Part shown: positions 7,826 to 16,876 of the stretch, in pieces
Position numbering within the stretch: position 1 is the first letter of the stretch
Layout of the letters: each line of letters opens with the position of its first letter
Assembly (NCBI GenBank): GCA_035301265.1
Contig: DATGUP010000016.1
Coordinates: forward strand, 25,211 to 89,210
DNA length: 64,000 bases
Direction of reading: 5' to 3'
From: DATGUP01 sp035301265
Lineage (GTDB): Bacteria; Bacillota; Bacilli; Bacillales; Amphibacillaceae
Position numbers and translations under genes: made by a program
The notes under the pieces: generated by a model
Database searches by the model: none
What the model was told of the DNA's origin: nothing
What the model saw: the letters and a program-made list of their open reading frames with translations, nothing else

Positions 7826-9157
7826 TCACTGACTCTTCGTTTTATCAACAGACGTACCGTAACGATCCCAAGCAAACGCATTTTCCAGTACAAGCGCCAG
7901 GAGAATTCCAACCAAAAGACCACTGCTCAACAAGGGCCGAATAATGCCAGGAAGTGTTGAAAAATAGGACGCCGGCATCGTCATAATGACAATGCCTACG
8001 AATAAAGGAATGGATGAACGAAAAATATTAATGGTATTAAATGAAACTTGCTGGAAAAACTCCCATGCCGAAAGCAAGAGCTGGACATAGGCAACAAATA
8101 ATACAGCGCTCCCAATACTGAGCGGTAACATGGAGAAAAAATGTCCAACTGGTGGAATGACTCCCATTAATAGAAACAAAAATCCCCCAAGGACAAGCGG
8201 CAATCTTTTAATAATCCCTGTCTGACTCAGAAAACCAATTGACGATACATATGGTGTATACGGAACAAGACCTAATAAGCCGGCTAGAACGATGAATATA
8301 CCGGTGATTGAAAAGCTAGACCGATAATCAGTAGAACTGATTGGTGTATTATAAAAACGATCCGTTCCTTTCAACGATCCGAATGTATTTGCTGTATTCA
8401 ACAATCCGGTGAGAATTGCTGTTATAATAATGCCTATATCCCAAGCGGGTTTTCCTAGTGGAAACAAAGCAATGCCGGAAGAGTTCACTGCTGTTTGTCC
8501 GCCGGATTCTTGCTGGCCAAAAAATAAACTATATGCAATCCAGCCGATAATGATACCGATCAATAAACCGTACCGCCTGATGCTTGAAGGCGCCTTGACA
8601 GTTATAATAATCACGATAACAGCAATCACAATCGATAATAAAGAAACGGATAAATCAATCGTGGCGGACTGGCTGTTTTGTCCAAACGGGATCCCCAGCA
8701 TCCCCTTCAAAAAGATCCCTACCAGCTGACATCCCAGCAAAAACATAAACACACCCATGACAGACGGATTGAACAGTTTAGCGATATAAGGCCCCATGCC
8801 GGCTAAACCAATGATCGCACTCAGAACCCCAGATATAATAATACCGACTGCCAGACTGCCTCCCACGACAGATAAAGGCATCCCCTGTGCTGCGGCCGTC
8901 GTGCACAGCGTCAAAATCACGCCCCACCAGAGTCCTGATTGTCCTTCCATAATCGCCCGTTTGTGGCCAAATAACGTTTGAGCCATACAGGCCAGTCCTG
9001 TCACAATAAACGATAGCTGCAAAAGGCTAGTTATCCGCTCCTGTGAAAGATCAAATGCAGCCCCGACCGTAATCGGTATGACGACCGTATTCGTAAAAAT
9101 AAAAAAAAGCCATTGTAAACCTGACAACCAATTGTCTGACTTCAACAGTTCTCTCAT
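7826..9157 (-). CDS. NCS2-type purine/pyrimidine permease
   Basis: 443 residues with 12 or more hydrophobic segments. The N-terminal NWLSGLQWLFFIFTNTVVIP, the middle GLLNTANTFGSLKGTDRFY and the ending pattern resemble Bacillus uracil/xanthine-type (NCS2) permeases, particularly the YwdJ-like branch. It would import a nucleobase with protons; the actual base is not predictable. The start at 9157 is chosen because homology begins at MRELLKSDNW and AAGGA lies upstream; the frame is open to 9268, but that part is not membrane-protein-like. Confidence 0.82.
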   Translation of the reverse strand: MRELLKSDNWLSGLQWLFFIFTNTVVIPITVGAAFDLSQERITSLLQLSFIVTGLACMAQTLFGHKRAIMEGQSGLWWGVILTLCTTAAAQGMPLSVVGGSLAVGIIISGVLSAIIGLAGMGPYIAKLFNPSVMGVFMFLLGCQLVGIFLKGMLGIPFGQNSQSATIDLSVSLLSIVIAVIVIIITVKAPSSIRRYGLLIGIIIGWIAYSLFFGQQESGGQTAVNSSGIALFPLGKPAWDIGIIITAILTGLLNTANTFGSLKGTDRFYNTPISSTDYRSSFSITGIFIVLAGLLGLVPYTPYVSSIGFLSQTGIIKRLPLVLGGFLFLLMGVIPPVGHFFSMLPLSIGSAVLFVAYVQLLLSAWEFFQQVSFNTINIFRSSIPLFVGIVIMTMPASYFSTLPGIIRPLLSSGLLVGILLALVLENAFAWDRYGTSVDKTKSQ

Positions 9158-9671
9158 AAATACATCTATCCTTTTCGCAATTATACAAGCTGAGATTTTA
9201 TCCCTAACAACATACCGATTATCGTATCGACACCTGATGTATGACCCATATTGTCCATGACCTTCCATTGCCGTAGTAAATCAGTCTATTTATACCTCAA
9301 GAATGCATAGCACATATCGACAAGTTTGTATGGAACTGCCGCTCTGATGCGTACATGAGATATTCAAAACTTAGTCGTGTTGTTTTTTTCACCCTTTTTG
9401 CCATAAATAAGTTCGCAGTGATTCCCAAAACCGCTTATCCCCACCATCCATAATCGACAGTATGGCGCATAAATCTATCATAACATCATCACCGCTCGGT
9501 GTCAGACCTTGTCCTCTACCAATCCAAAAATCAAAACCCTACATCACTTTTTATGTTAAACACATTATATCGAATACACTCACGAAAGTAATAGTTCAAT
9601 TTAGCTAAATTCATGTATTATTTTTGCATAAATTGAACAATGATCTAATCGAAATGATGTAACGAAACGAC

Positions 9672-9712
9672 TTAAAACAGACCAATAAGCAAAAAAAGCC
9701 GATACCAAAATG
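9672..9712 (-). terminator. Terminator-like hairpin
   Basis: On the minus strand AACCGATCCCAA and TTTGGTATCGGCT form an imperfect stem followed by seven T. It may be a second terminator behind tRNA-Ser or belong to a gene that has since been lost. Confidence 0.6.
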
Positions 9713-9782
9713 GTTCTTGGGATCGGTTCTTTGTCAAACAACGGCTGCTGTATATGCCAATTTGCCTGCTTACATAGGAACA

Positions 9783-9820
9783 AAAAACCCTTCCTCGGAG
9801 ATAAAATCCGTTGAAGGGGG
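9783..9820 (-). terminator. Intrinsic terminator after tRNA-Ser
   Basis: On the minus strand CCCTTCAACGGA pairs with TCCGAGGAAGGG around an ATTTTATC-like loop, followed by six T. It lies about 55 bases behind the tRNA 3' end. Confidence 0.8.
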
Positions 9821-9876
9821 TATACTACATTAGACTTTTATATTTTCTTTCATTCTAGCTCGTTGTCAGAATAAAA

Positions 9877-9969
9877 TGGCGGAGAAGGTGGGATTTGAAC
9901 CCACGCGGCGCTTACACGCCCTAACGCATTTCGAGTGCGTCCCCTTCAGCCAGGCTTGGGTACTTCTCC
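9877..9969 (-). tRNA. tRNA-Ser (anticodon CGA)
   Basis: A full class II tRNA. The acceptor stem is GGAGAAG/CTTCTCC, the anticodon stem ACGCA/TGCGT encloses CTCGAAA (anticodon CGA, reads UCG), a long variable arm GGGCGTGTAAGCGCC is present, the T arm is GTGGGTTCAAATCCCAC, and CCA is encoded (9877-9879). Confidence 0.97.
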
Positions 9970-10183
9970 AGTAACAGCATTCGCACAATCCTTCCCTTCG
10001 CAGCGTGTCAACAATGAAGATTATATAACAGTTTTTAATTATTGTAAACCACTACAAGAAATTTTTTTACGATGAAATACGTTTTTTAACAAACCCATGT
10101 TGTCTTTTAATCTTATCTCCTTCCTAAAACCGTCGATCCATATGCCAAGTTTGAATTAATCGTACTACAATAACATAACCATT

Positions 10184-10216
10184 AAAAAGTCAGCCAGTAC
10201 ACGACTAGCTGACTGA
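10184..10216 (-). terminator. Intrinsic terminator after abgT
   Basis: On the minus strand AGTCAGCTAGT pairs with ACTGGCTGACT, followed by five T, six bases past the stop codon of the transporter. Confidence 0.85.
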
Positions 10217-10221
10217 AACAT

Positions 10222-11784
10222 TTAACCTCCAAACTCAATAGGAGACCCTGGTCCTAACGGAATGCCTAAAAGCATCCATGCCACTAACATAATTGTCCAA
10301 AAGATAAGAAAATAGAGCGAATAAGGTAGCATTACGGAAATGAGTGTCCCAATCCCCATTCGTTTATCGTATTTTTGCGCAAACGCAATAATGATTGCAA
10401 AATAAGTCATCAATGGTGTTATAATATTCGTTGCGGAATCCGCTATCCGATAGGCCATCTGTGTCAGTTCAGGTGAATACCCAAGCTGCATCATGATCGG
10501 TACAAAAATAGGTGCCATCATGGCCCATTTAGCTGAGGCACTACCAATAAACAAATTGATAAACGATGATACTAAAATGAATAGCAAAATCAATGGGATG
10601 CCGGTTAGATTAATGCTATTTAAAAACTCTGCACCATACACACCAATCACGATGCCGATGTTCGATTCGTCAAAAAAGGCAACAAATTGACCGGCTGTAA
10701 AGGCTAGAACAATAAACATCCCCATCGAAGCCATCGTATCAGACATTTGTTTAGCAACATCTTTATCATTGCGGATAGATTTATTAACGATTCCGTAGAC
10801 GAGGCCCGGAATAAAGAATAAAATCGCAATAATCGGCACAAGCGAATCCATAAACGGCGATTGGATAATTTGACGCATACTGTCGCCTTCTGTCCCTCTA
10901 AGCGGTGCATCAGGTGGTAAAACAAGCAATGCCGTTAAAACAAGACTAACGATCAATGAGACAGCAGCCCAGATCAAACCTTTTTTCTCAGCTGGTGTCA
11001 AATGTTGTAAATCTTCCGTAGTTCCTGTAACATCTTCTTCTGCATGCTCCCCTGTATACTCCCCTAAACGCGGCATAACAATTCGCTCAGTGACCCATGT
11101 CCCAACAACTGTTAATAAAAATACAGAGGCCGCGATAAAAAACCAATTCATAGCTATATTCATTGTTTCCGCATACGACGAGTTAATCGTCGCTGCTGCG
11201 TCAATCGTCAGTTCGCCAAGCATAACATCTGTACCTGATAACAATAGGTTTGCACTAAATCCTCCGGAGACGCCTGCGAACGCTGCAGCTAGACCAGCCA
11301 GTGGATGTCGACCCATCGCAGCAAAGATCAGTGCCCCAAGCGGCGGTAGCACTACATAACCCGCATCGGATGCCACGCTAGACATCACACCGGCAAAGAC
11401 AAGTCCAATCGTAATAAATCGAGTCGGAATGGCTAAGACAAAACCGCGCAATAGAGCGCTGATTAATCCGGTTTGCTCTGCTACCCCAATACCGAGCATT
11501 GTCACAAGCACAACACCGAGCGGAGCAAATTCGATAAAGTTATCCGTCATACTCCCAAATATGTATTCCAAGCCTTCGCTGCTAAGCAAATTTTTAATTT
11601 CTACGATTTCACCTTTTTCACCGGGATGCTCAACCGCAATATCAAAAGGTTGTAAAGCCGCCGAAAGCAAAAGGACTAACCCGGCTAAAATAGCAAATAA
11701 TGTCACAGGATGAGGCAATTTGTTGCCTAAGCGTTCGACTCCATCTAAAAAACGCTGAAAAATGCCTTCTCTCCGTTGTTCCAT
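10222..11784 (-). CDS. abgT: AbgT family transporter
   Basis: 520 residues, the standard AbgT length, with about 12 hydrophobic segments. The N-terminal FLDGVERLGNKLPHPVTLF and the conserved GVVLVTMLGIGVAEQTGLI and FINLFIGSASAKWAMMAPI blocks identify the family. Members import p-aminobenzoyl-glutamate or export sulfonamides; which applies here is open. GGGAGAG precedes the ATG. It is monocistronic, with a promoter at 11834-11861 and a terminator directly behind. Confidence 0.93.
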   Translation of the reverse strand: MEQRREGIFQRFLDGVERLGNKLPHPVTLFAILAGLVLLLSAALQPFDIAVEHPGEKGEIVEIKNLLSSEGLEYIFGSMTDNFIEFAPLGVVLVTMLGIGVAEQTGLISALLRGFVLAIPTRFITIGLVFAGVMSSVASDAGYVVLPPLGALIFAAMGRHPLAGLAAAFAGVSGGFSANLLLSGTDVMLGELTIDAAATINSSYAETMNIAMNWFFIAASVFLLTVVGTWVTERIVMPRLGEYTGEHAEEDVTGTTEDLQHLTPAEKKGLIWAAVSLIVSLVLTALLVLPPDAPLRGTEGDSMRQIIQSPFMDSLVPIIAILFFIPGLVYGIVNKSIRNDKDVAKQMSDTMASMGMFIVLAFTAGQFVAFFDESNIGIVIGVYGAEFLNSINLTGIPLILLFILVSSFINLFIGSASAKWAMMAPIFVPIMMQLGYSPELTQMAYRIADSATNIITPLMTYFAIIIAFAQKYDKRMGIGTLISVMLPYSLYFLIFWTIMLVAWMLLGIPLGPGSPIEFGG

Positions 11785-11833
11785 TTTCCACTCTCCCTAC
11801 GTCCGTTGATAGAGATAAATAGTTTACACCAAC

Positions 11834-11861
11834 TTTACATAATTAGTGAAATTGCTGTCAA
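11834..11861 (-). promoter_or_regulatory. Probable sigma-A promoter of abgT
   Basis: On the minus strand a perfect -35 TTGACA (11856-11861) is followed after 16 bases by TGTAAA (11834-11839). It lies about 50 bases upstream of the abgT start. Confidence 0.5.
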
Positions 11862-12126
11862 TCAATATGAGGTTTCTTTTTCCGAACAATTTTTCAATTA
11901 TCAGATTATTAATCTAAAAAATAATGGATGCTCAAGGGGAGAATGGAATATAAGCATTGTTGTATACGAAAAATCTTTGTTCAGAAAAAGATATTTATAA
12001 TGCCTATATCTGAATTAAGCCGTTCCTAATGACAGCAACAATAGCATCTGTCGTTCAACTTCAGAAACACAAAATACATCCTAAGCATGCAAAAGCCCTT
12101 TTGCATAAAATATGCTTAAAAATAAA
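11862..12126. other. Intergenic, no gene seen
   Basis: AT-rich stretch between the abgT promoter and the tRNA-Thr terminator. Short frames here have no ribosome binding site. A small GCATGCAAAAG/CTTTTGCAT-type inverted repeat near 12085-12110 may be a weak secondary hairpin. Confidence 0.5.
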
Positions 12127-12158
12127 CGCTGCATCCTTACACCTCAAAGGATACAGCG
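12127..12158 (-). terminator. Intrinsic terminator after tRNA-Thr
   Basis: On the minus strand CGCTGTATCCTT pairs with AAGGATGCAGCG, one mismatch, followed by TTTATTTTT. It lies eight bases behind the tRNA. Confidence 0.88.
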
Positions 12159-12165
12159 TAGCAAG

Positions 12166-12238
12166 TGCTGGTGAGAGGATTCGAACCTCCGACCCCTTCA
12201 TTACGAGTGAAGTGCACTACCAACTGTGCTACACCAGC
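12166..12238 (-). tRNA. tRNA-Thr (anticodon CGT)
   Basis: The acceptor stem is GCTGGTG/CACCAGC with discriminator A. The anticodon stem CTTCA/TGAAG encloses CTCGTAA (anticodon CGU, reads ACG). The T arm is GGAGGTTCGAATCCTC. No CCA is encoded; the sequence after the discriminator is CTTGC. Length is 73 bases. Confidence 0.96.
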
Positions 12239-12337
12239 ATGCGGTGTTTCTTTCTGATCACATAAAAATAATAATACGTTTTAACGATTTTTTCAACCGC
12301 TTTAATGTTATTTTTACTGTTGCGAATATTTAACCAC

Positions 12338-12700
12338 CTATTTAAGCTTCTCGATGAGTTCGCTTTGTCTTCTTTTGTCGCGTCTTCCTCGCAATGACGT
12401 TAACTAGTCGATCACTTTCCCTCCGGTCAAATTCAGCCATAGATTCACATCCCCGGGTACATAGGCCAAACGTTTCTGAATGTCTACGGCATCCTTCCAA
12501 ACATCTTTGCCAAAAATTCGCGCCTCCCCCGCAGTAGCTTTTAACATTCCAAGTAGAATCCGAATTGTCGTTGATTTCCCGGCGCCATTCGGACCGATGA
12601 ACCCATAGATCTCCCCTTCATTCACATCAATGGTCACGCCATTCAGCGCTGTCAATGTGCCGAACGTCTTCACCAAATTCTTTGTTTGCAGCAGACTCAT
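12338..12700 (-). pseudogene. ABC transporter ATP-binding protein, truncated remnant
   Basis: The N-terminal third of an ABC-2/antibiotic-export type ATPase. Residues 1-98 contain Walker A GPNGAGKST and the Q-loop region (RLAYVPGDVNLW), then an in-frame TAG interrupts at LTGGKVID. Reading through the stop, a homologous stretch continues (LTSLRGRRDKRRQSELIEKLK) to a second stop at 12338. The signature motif, Walker B and the permease partner are all missing, so it cannot work as an ATPase. A normal ribosome binding site remains in front of the ATG. Confidence 0.85.
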
Positions 12701-12820
12701 GTCTCCTCCCCCTCTTGTTTATAAAAGAACACGTGTTAAATAAACATTCTTTTCTGAACAGGTTGAATCCTTTCTTTTTTAAAGGTAAACTTGAGAATAG
12801 ATGAAGCAGGAGGTGAAGAT

Positions 12821-13030
12821 ATGGCGGAAGCAAATATTAAAGTCAGAGACAACGGCCCTTATCTCATTACAGGGTCATTTGAAATAGTTGATGCCGAAGG
12901 AAACACATTCGAAACTAAAAAAGCCGTTTCCTTATGCCGGTGCGGACATTCTTCCAACAAGCCCTTTTGCGACGGAACACATCGAAAAATCGGATTTGAA
13001 AGCGCACCACGAGCCGACCAATCAGAATAA
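12821..13030 (+). CDS. CDGSH iron-sulfur domain protein
   Basis: 69 residues. The zinc-finger-like CDGSH motif is complete: CRCGHSSNKPFCDGTH supplies three Cys and the His that bind a redox-active 2Fe-2S cluster. The family (MitoNEET-like, widespread in bacteria as stand-alone small proteins) has no settled physiological role. The ATG at 12821 has a perfect AGGAGGTG eight bases before it. It stands alone between the ABC remnant and a convergent pseudouridine synthase. Confidence 0.92.
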   Translation: MAEANIKVRDNGPYLITGSFEIVDAEGNTFETKKAVSLCRCGHSSNKPFCDGTHRKIGFESAPRADQSE

Positions 13031-13050
13031 TGATAAAACACATCTGATGT

Positions 13051-13082
13051 TGGGAGGACACTATACCGGAGTTCATCCTCCC
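13051..13082. repeat. Inverted repeat TGGGAGGA/TCCTCCCA
   Basis: A perfect eight-base inverted repeat with a 16-base loop lies behind the CDGSH gene. It has no T run on either strand, so it is not a convincing terminator, although it may serve as one for both convergent genes. Confidence 0.4.
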
Positions 13083-13161
13083 AGCATACAATGATCGGTA
13101 CTTTGGCATTCTTGTTTTTATCTTCCGAACTTTTCGGTTAAAAGACTTTGGTTCTAATCCA

Positions 13162-13863
13162 TTACTCCATCGTTTGTACATTGTAGACTTCTTTCGGCCA
13201 AAGGCGCCACGGATAATCCTGCGGCGGATGTGAAACAACTTGTACGACATCATCTCGTGTCGGATGCTTAAATGACAACGCATGAGACCATAAGGCAATC
13301 TGCTGGCCGGGACGGCTCAAATGAGGGGCATATTTTTGATCCCCATAAATAGGCATTCCGGATGCCGAAAGCTGCACACGAATTTGATGCGGACGCCCCG
13401 TGTGAAGCCGGATACCGAGCAAACTCAACTGTTCTGCTTGATCGATCACGCGATAATCTAATACGGCTTTTTTTGCATTTTTGTGGTAGGCATCGACTGT
13501 ATATACTTGATTCTTGCGTTTATTTTTATATAAATAATGTGTAAGCTCAGCCTCCTTTTCCTCGGGTACACCTCTTACAACAGCCAAATACTTTCTATTG
13601 AAAGCACCTCTTCGGATTGTATCGGACAAGCGGGAAGCGGCTTTAGATGTTTTGGCAAATACCATCGCGCCGCCAACCGGGCGATCAAGCCGGTGGACGA
13701 GGGCGAGAAAGACGTTACCCGGTTTGTTGTAGCGAACTTTTAAATCATCTTTTAAAAATGTCAGTAAATCCTTGTCTTTTGAACGATCTTTTTGTACAGG
13801 AATATTAACCGGCTTTGCTACAGCAAGCAAGTGATTATCTTCATATAAAATAGGTACATGCAT
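13162..13863 (-). CDS. RluA-family pseudouridine synthase
   Basis: 233 residues. The catalytic motif HRLDRPVGGAMVFAKTS holds the nucleophilic Asp, and LLGIRLHTGRPHQIRVQL is the second conserved block. No S4 domain precedes it, so it belongs to the short RluA branch. It isomerises uridine in rRNA or tRNA; the target base cannot be told. The gene is convergent with the CDGSH gene and divergent from the MFS transporter gene. Confidence 0.92.
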   Translation of the reverse strand: MHVPILYEDNHLLAVAKPVNIPVQKDRSKDKDLLTFLKDDLKVRYNKPGNVFLALVHRLDRPVGGAMVFAKTSKAASRLSDTIRRGAFNRKYLAVVRGVPEEKEAELTHYLYKNKRKNQVYTVDAYHKNAKKAVLDYRVIDQAEQLSLLGIRLHTGRPHQIRVQLSASGMPIYGDQKYAPHLSRPGQQIALWSHALSFKHPTRDDVVQVVSHPPQDYPWRLWPKEVYNVQTME

Positions 13864-14024
13864 GACGAATCAGACCTTTCTTCAACATAGTGCCTTCATC
13901 ATAACACACCCTTTTCCGGAAAGGTGGTAATCGACAAGAAGCATGTGGATTTCTATACGTTCCCACCATCATTTGCTAAAATATAACGAGATCCTGACTT
14001 ATATGACATGCTAGGTGATACGTT

Positions 14025-15377
14025 TTGTCGAAAACACATCCAAAACCATGGCTGCTTGTTCTAACCATTGGGATGGGAACGATGCTCAATCCTTTAAACT
14101 CATCGATGATTTCAGTCGCTTTAACACGGCTGCAATACGATTTTGTCCTTACTTTTGCCGATGCATCGTGGCTCATTTCTATTTTTTATCTTGCCAGTGC
14201 GGCAGGACAACCCGTCATGGGTAAATTAAGCGATATGTTTGGTCCGAAGCGCTTATTTTTAACTGGGCTCGTACTCGTCGCCGTCTCCTGTCTCCTCGCT
14301 CCCTTTTCGCCAAATTTTATGTTTCTTCTCGGCTGCCGGGCATTGCAAGCGATCGGCAGCTCAACGCTTTTTCCGAGCGGCATGAGCATGGTTCGATCTC
14401 ATATTACGGAAAAACAGGCGCGAGCACTAGCGATTTTATCCATTTTCGCCTCAACATCCGCCGCGTTCGGCCCGTCGGTGGGCGGATTTTTAATTGCCGG
14501 ATGGGATTGGCCGGCCATTTTCTTAATCAATTTTCCATTCATTATACTAGGTTTCGTCCTGTCGCTGGTTGTTTTGCCAAACGACGGCCGGGTCACGATC
14601 GAATTGAAACGCATCGATTTTGCAGGCATCACACTTTTTGTCTTGTCCATAGTCGGATTAATCCTGTTTATGCTGTCGCTCGAGGAAAATATCCGCTGGT
14701 GGGCGCTTGCGCTCTTTGTCATACCGGGTATTTTGTTTATTGTCTATGAAAATAGACGCCGCGAGCCGTTTATTGATGTCGCTTCACTACAAAAAAATAC
14801 AAATGTGACGTTGATCTATGTTCAGTTCATGACGATTAATTTAGTCCATTACTGCTTCTTTTTTGGTTTTCCGACATACTTACAACAAGCCCAGGGATAC
14901 TCAGAAGACCACACTGGCTTAATCATGCTGGCGCTGGCGGGTTTTAGTGTTATCGTCTCACCAATTGCAGGCCAGATCATCGACAGACGCGGATCGAAAC
15001 TGCCGATGGTGATCGGAACGGTTTTACTTCTCATTGGTACAGGGCTTTTGTTAACGTATCGCGAGATGTCACCTTTACTTTGGTTGCTTGTGATTATGGC
15101 GGTGCTCGGTATGAGCAATGGCTTCAACAATATCTCCTCTCAAACGGCGCTTTATGAACACGTCGATCCGGAAGATACCGGCTCGGCTTCAGGCTTGTTT
15201 CAAACGAGTCGTTATCTCGGGTCGATTTTATCGGGAAGCTTATTAGGGCTGACGTTCAATCATCAAGTCGACACAGCACATTTACACATGGTTGCGATCA
15301 TTTGCTTTATTTTTAGTTTAGTCATTGTCGGCCTGTCGCTGAAGCTCCCGGGAAAACTGGCCTTACAACAACATTGA
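14025..15377 (+). CDS. MFS drug/proton antiporter, EmrB/QacA-like
   Basis: 450 residues with about 12-14 membrane segments. The motif GKLSDMFGPKRLFLTG (MFS motif A) and RALQAIGSSTLFPSG place it with multidrug exporters of the DHA2 type. The start is TTG at 14025, with AGGTGA five bases upstream, and the protein begins MSKTHPKPW. Substrate unknown. No regulator gene lies beside it. A strong terminator follows 10 bases behind the stop. Confidence 0.88.
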   Translation: MSKTHPKPWLLVLTIGMGTMLNPLNSSMISVALTRLQYDFVLTFADASWLISIFYLASAAGQPVMGKLSDMFGPKRLFLTGLVLVAVSCLLAPFSPNFMFLLGCRALQAIGSSTLFPSGMSMVRSHITEKQARALAILSIFASTSAAFGPSVGGFLIAGWDWPAIFLINFPFIILGFVLSLVVLPNDGRVTIELKRIDFAGITLFVLSIVGLILFMLSLEENIRWWALALFVIPGILFIVYENRRREPFIDVASLQKNTNVTLIYVQFMTINLVHYCFFFGFPTYLQQAQGYSEDHTGLIMLALAGFSVIVSPIAGQIIDRRGSKLPMVIGTVLLLIGTGLLLTYREMSPLLWLLVIMAVLGMSNGFNNISSQTALYEHVDPEDTGSASGLFQTSRYLGSILSGSLLGLTFNHQVDTAHLHMVAIICFIFSLVIVGLSLKLPGKLALQQH

Positions 15378-15385
15378 TGCGTATT

Positions 15386-15424
15386 AAAAAATGCGCTTCC
15401 GGCAATACCGGAGGCGCTTTTTTT
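15386..15424. terminator. Bidirectional intrinsic terminator
   Basis: GCGCTTCCGG pairs with CCGGAGGCGC, flanked by A6 on the left and T7 on the right. It serves the MFS gene on the plus strand and the PAP2 gene on the minus strand, whose stop codon it touches. Confidence 0.9.
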
Positions 15425-16130
15425 AACGACTTCGTTGTTTCAATAAGCTGCTCTCATCATTGAGCTTTAACTTTTCGAGAAATGCGATCAACGAATGGCG
15501 TACATGGATATATACTGCAAGGGAAATGAGCGCTGAGGCGAGACCGAAACTTGCACCAGCCACAACATCCGTCGGAAAATGAACACCTAGATAAATCCGT
15601 GTCAACATGATAAACAAAATCCAGAGCAGTGTGATACATATGACAGCTATTTTTTTCCAACGCCGTTTAGATATTAAAACGATAAGCAGCCCAATGAACC
15701 CGTAGAATAGCGCAGTAGCTGTCGCATGGCCGCTTGGAAAACTTTCATTCGTTTTTGTGATCAACTGCAATATATCCGGCCGATCACGGTCAAAAGCGAC
15801 TTTGAAAATTTTTGTACATATAGCTCCGCAAAACAAAATCGTTCCACCTAGCCAGAGGCCCTCGGCAAATCGGCGTTTGAAAAACAGAATCAGTACAAGT
15901 ATAACAGTCACACCAATCACAAGCCGGATGTTGCCTAACTCGGTTGCAACTTTAACGAAAGCTGTCAGTGATGGAGCAACAAAACGTTGGATATGATCGA
16001 TCCCATACATATCAAACGCTTCTACCCAGCTGCTTTTTGTCCCAACGCCCCAGCCGATAATCATAAACAGAACAAGAAACAATAACCCTGCCATAAAAAG
16101 GGGGCGTGTCGCTTGCTTATAATCGTTCAT
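15423..16130 (-). CDS. PAP2-family membrane phosphatase
   Basis: 235 residues and about six hydrophobic segments. All three PAP2 phosphatase motifs are present in order: KVAFDRDRPD, PSGHATAT and RIYLGVHFPTDV (catalytic His residues in the second and third). Such enzymes remove phosphate from undecaprenyl diphosphate or phosphatidic-acid-like lipids at the outer face of the membrane. The substrate is inferred from the family only. AGAAGGG precedes the ATG. Confidence 0.92.
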   Translation of the reverse strand: MNDYKQATRPLFMAGLLFLVLFMIIGWGVGTKSSWVEAFDMYGIDHIQRFVAPSLTAFVKVATELGNIRLVIGVTVILVLILFFKRRFAEGLWLGGTILFCGAICTKIFKVAFDRDRPDILQLITKTNESFPSGHATATALFYGFIGLLIVLISKRRWKKIAVICITLLWILFIMLTRIYLGVHFPTDVVAGASFGLASALISLAVYIHVRHSLIAFLEKLKLNDESSLLKQRSR

Positions 16131-16205
16131 CGTTTGCCCTTCTCTCTATTGACATTCTTTTACTATATTATCAGTTTCATCGTTTTATGCAATATAAAAA
16201 TCCGA

Positions 16206-16616
16206 TCAACCCTCGATCATTTTCACATAAAACGTTCGCTTTCTCGGTCCGTCAAATTCACAAAAATAAACGCTTTGCCACGTACCTAAAATAAGGTGGC
16301 CGTCTGCGATAATCAACGTTTCACTTGCTCCGATTACCGATGATTTCATATGGCCGTCGGAATTTCCTTCCATATGCACGTACTCGGGCTTATTCGGGAA
16401 TGTCTCATCCAATCCCCGCTTCAGATCTGTTTGGACATCTGGATCGGCATTTTCATTAATGGTGATCGCGGCTGTCGTATGCGGACAGTACACAACCATA
16501 AGACCGTTTTTTACGCCGCTTTCAGACAATGCTTCATAAAGGTAGCGGTCCAGATTGATGAAGCTTTGCTTTTCTTTTGTTGAGATCGAATATGAGAATA
16601 ACGTTTTCATCTCCAA
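16206..16616 (-). CDS. yjbQ: YjbQ family protein (UPF0047)
   Basis: 136 residues. The signature VVYCPHTTAAITINENADPDV and the ending LGTWQSVYFCEFDGPRKR identify YjbQ/UPF0047, a small trimeric family with conserved His residues in a possible active site. Weak thiamin-phosphate synthase activity has been reported for relatives, but the true role is unclear. Translation probably starts at a TTG (16616) six bases after AAAGGAG; an ATG two codons later is the alternative. Confidence 0.92.
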   Translation of the reverse strand: MEMKTLFSYSISTKEKQSFINLDRYLYEALSESGVKNGLMVVYCPHTTAAITINENADPDVQTDLKRGLDETFPNKPEYVHMEGNSDGHMKSSVIGASETLIIADGHLILGTWQSVYFCEFDGPRKRTFYVKMIEG

Positions 16617-16777
16617 CCATCACTCCTTTAACATTTTATAATCCATGAATACAGCTTCTCATCACCACATATTTTACATGAAAGAGCTGATATACTCGAA
16701 ATCATCGTTTAAAAATGTATTAATCAATCGTTTGACCAATATGCATCCAATAGCATAGTAACACTCCTAGCTTATAT

Positions 16778-16814
16778 AAAAAAATCCCGTATATGTGGTG
16801 CACAAATACGGGAT
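16778..16814 (-). terminator. Intrinsic terminator after the UPF0182 gene
   Basis: On the minus strand ATCCCGTAT pairs with ATACGGGAT, followed by seven T. It ends about 60 bases past the stop codon. Confidence 0.85.
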
Positions 16815-16876
16815 AACATATCGTTATGGCTATATTAATGATCAGATTGACAATGCAGAAAACGAATGTACGATTC

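Larger units (their letters stand above)
9158..9876. other. Intergenic region between NCS2 permease and tRNA-Ser
   Basis: About 700 bases with no convincing gene. It holds two leftward terminators described separately (9672-9712 and 9783-9820). No promoter or riboswitch stands out. A 60-codon leftward frame at 9601-9783 runs through a terminator hairpin and is judged non-coding. Confidence 0.6.

Noticed and set aside
9601..9783. 60-codon leftward frame between two terminators
   Set aside because: It runs through a terminator hairpin, lacks a ribosome binding site and resembles no family I know.
9877..12238. tRNA genes as attachment sites of an integrated element
   Set aside because: No integrase gene and no direct repeat of a tRNA 3' end could be found in the window.
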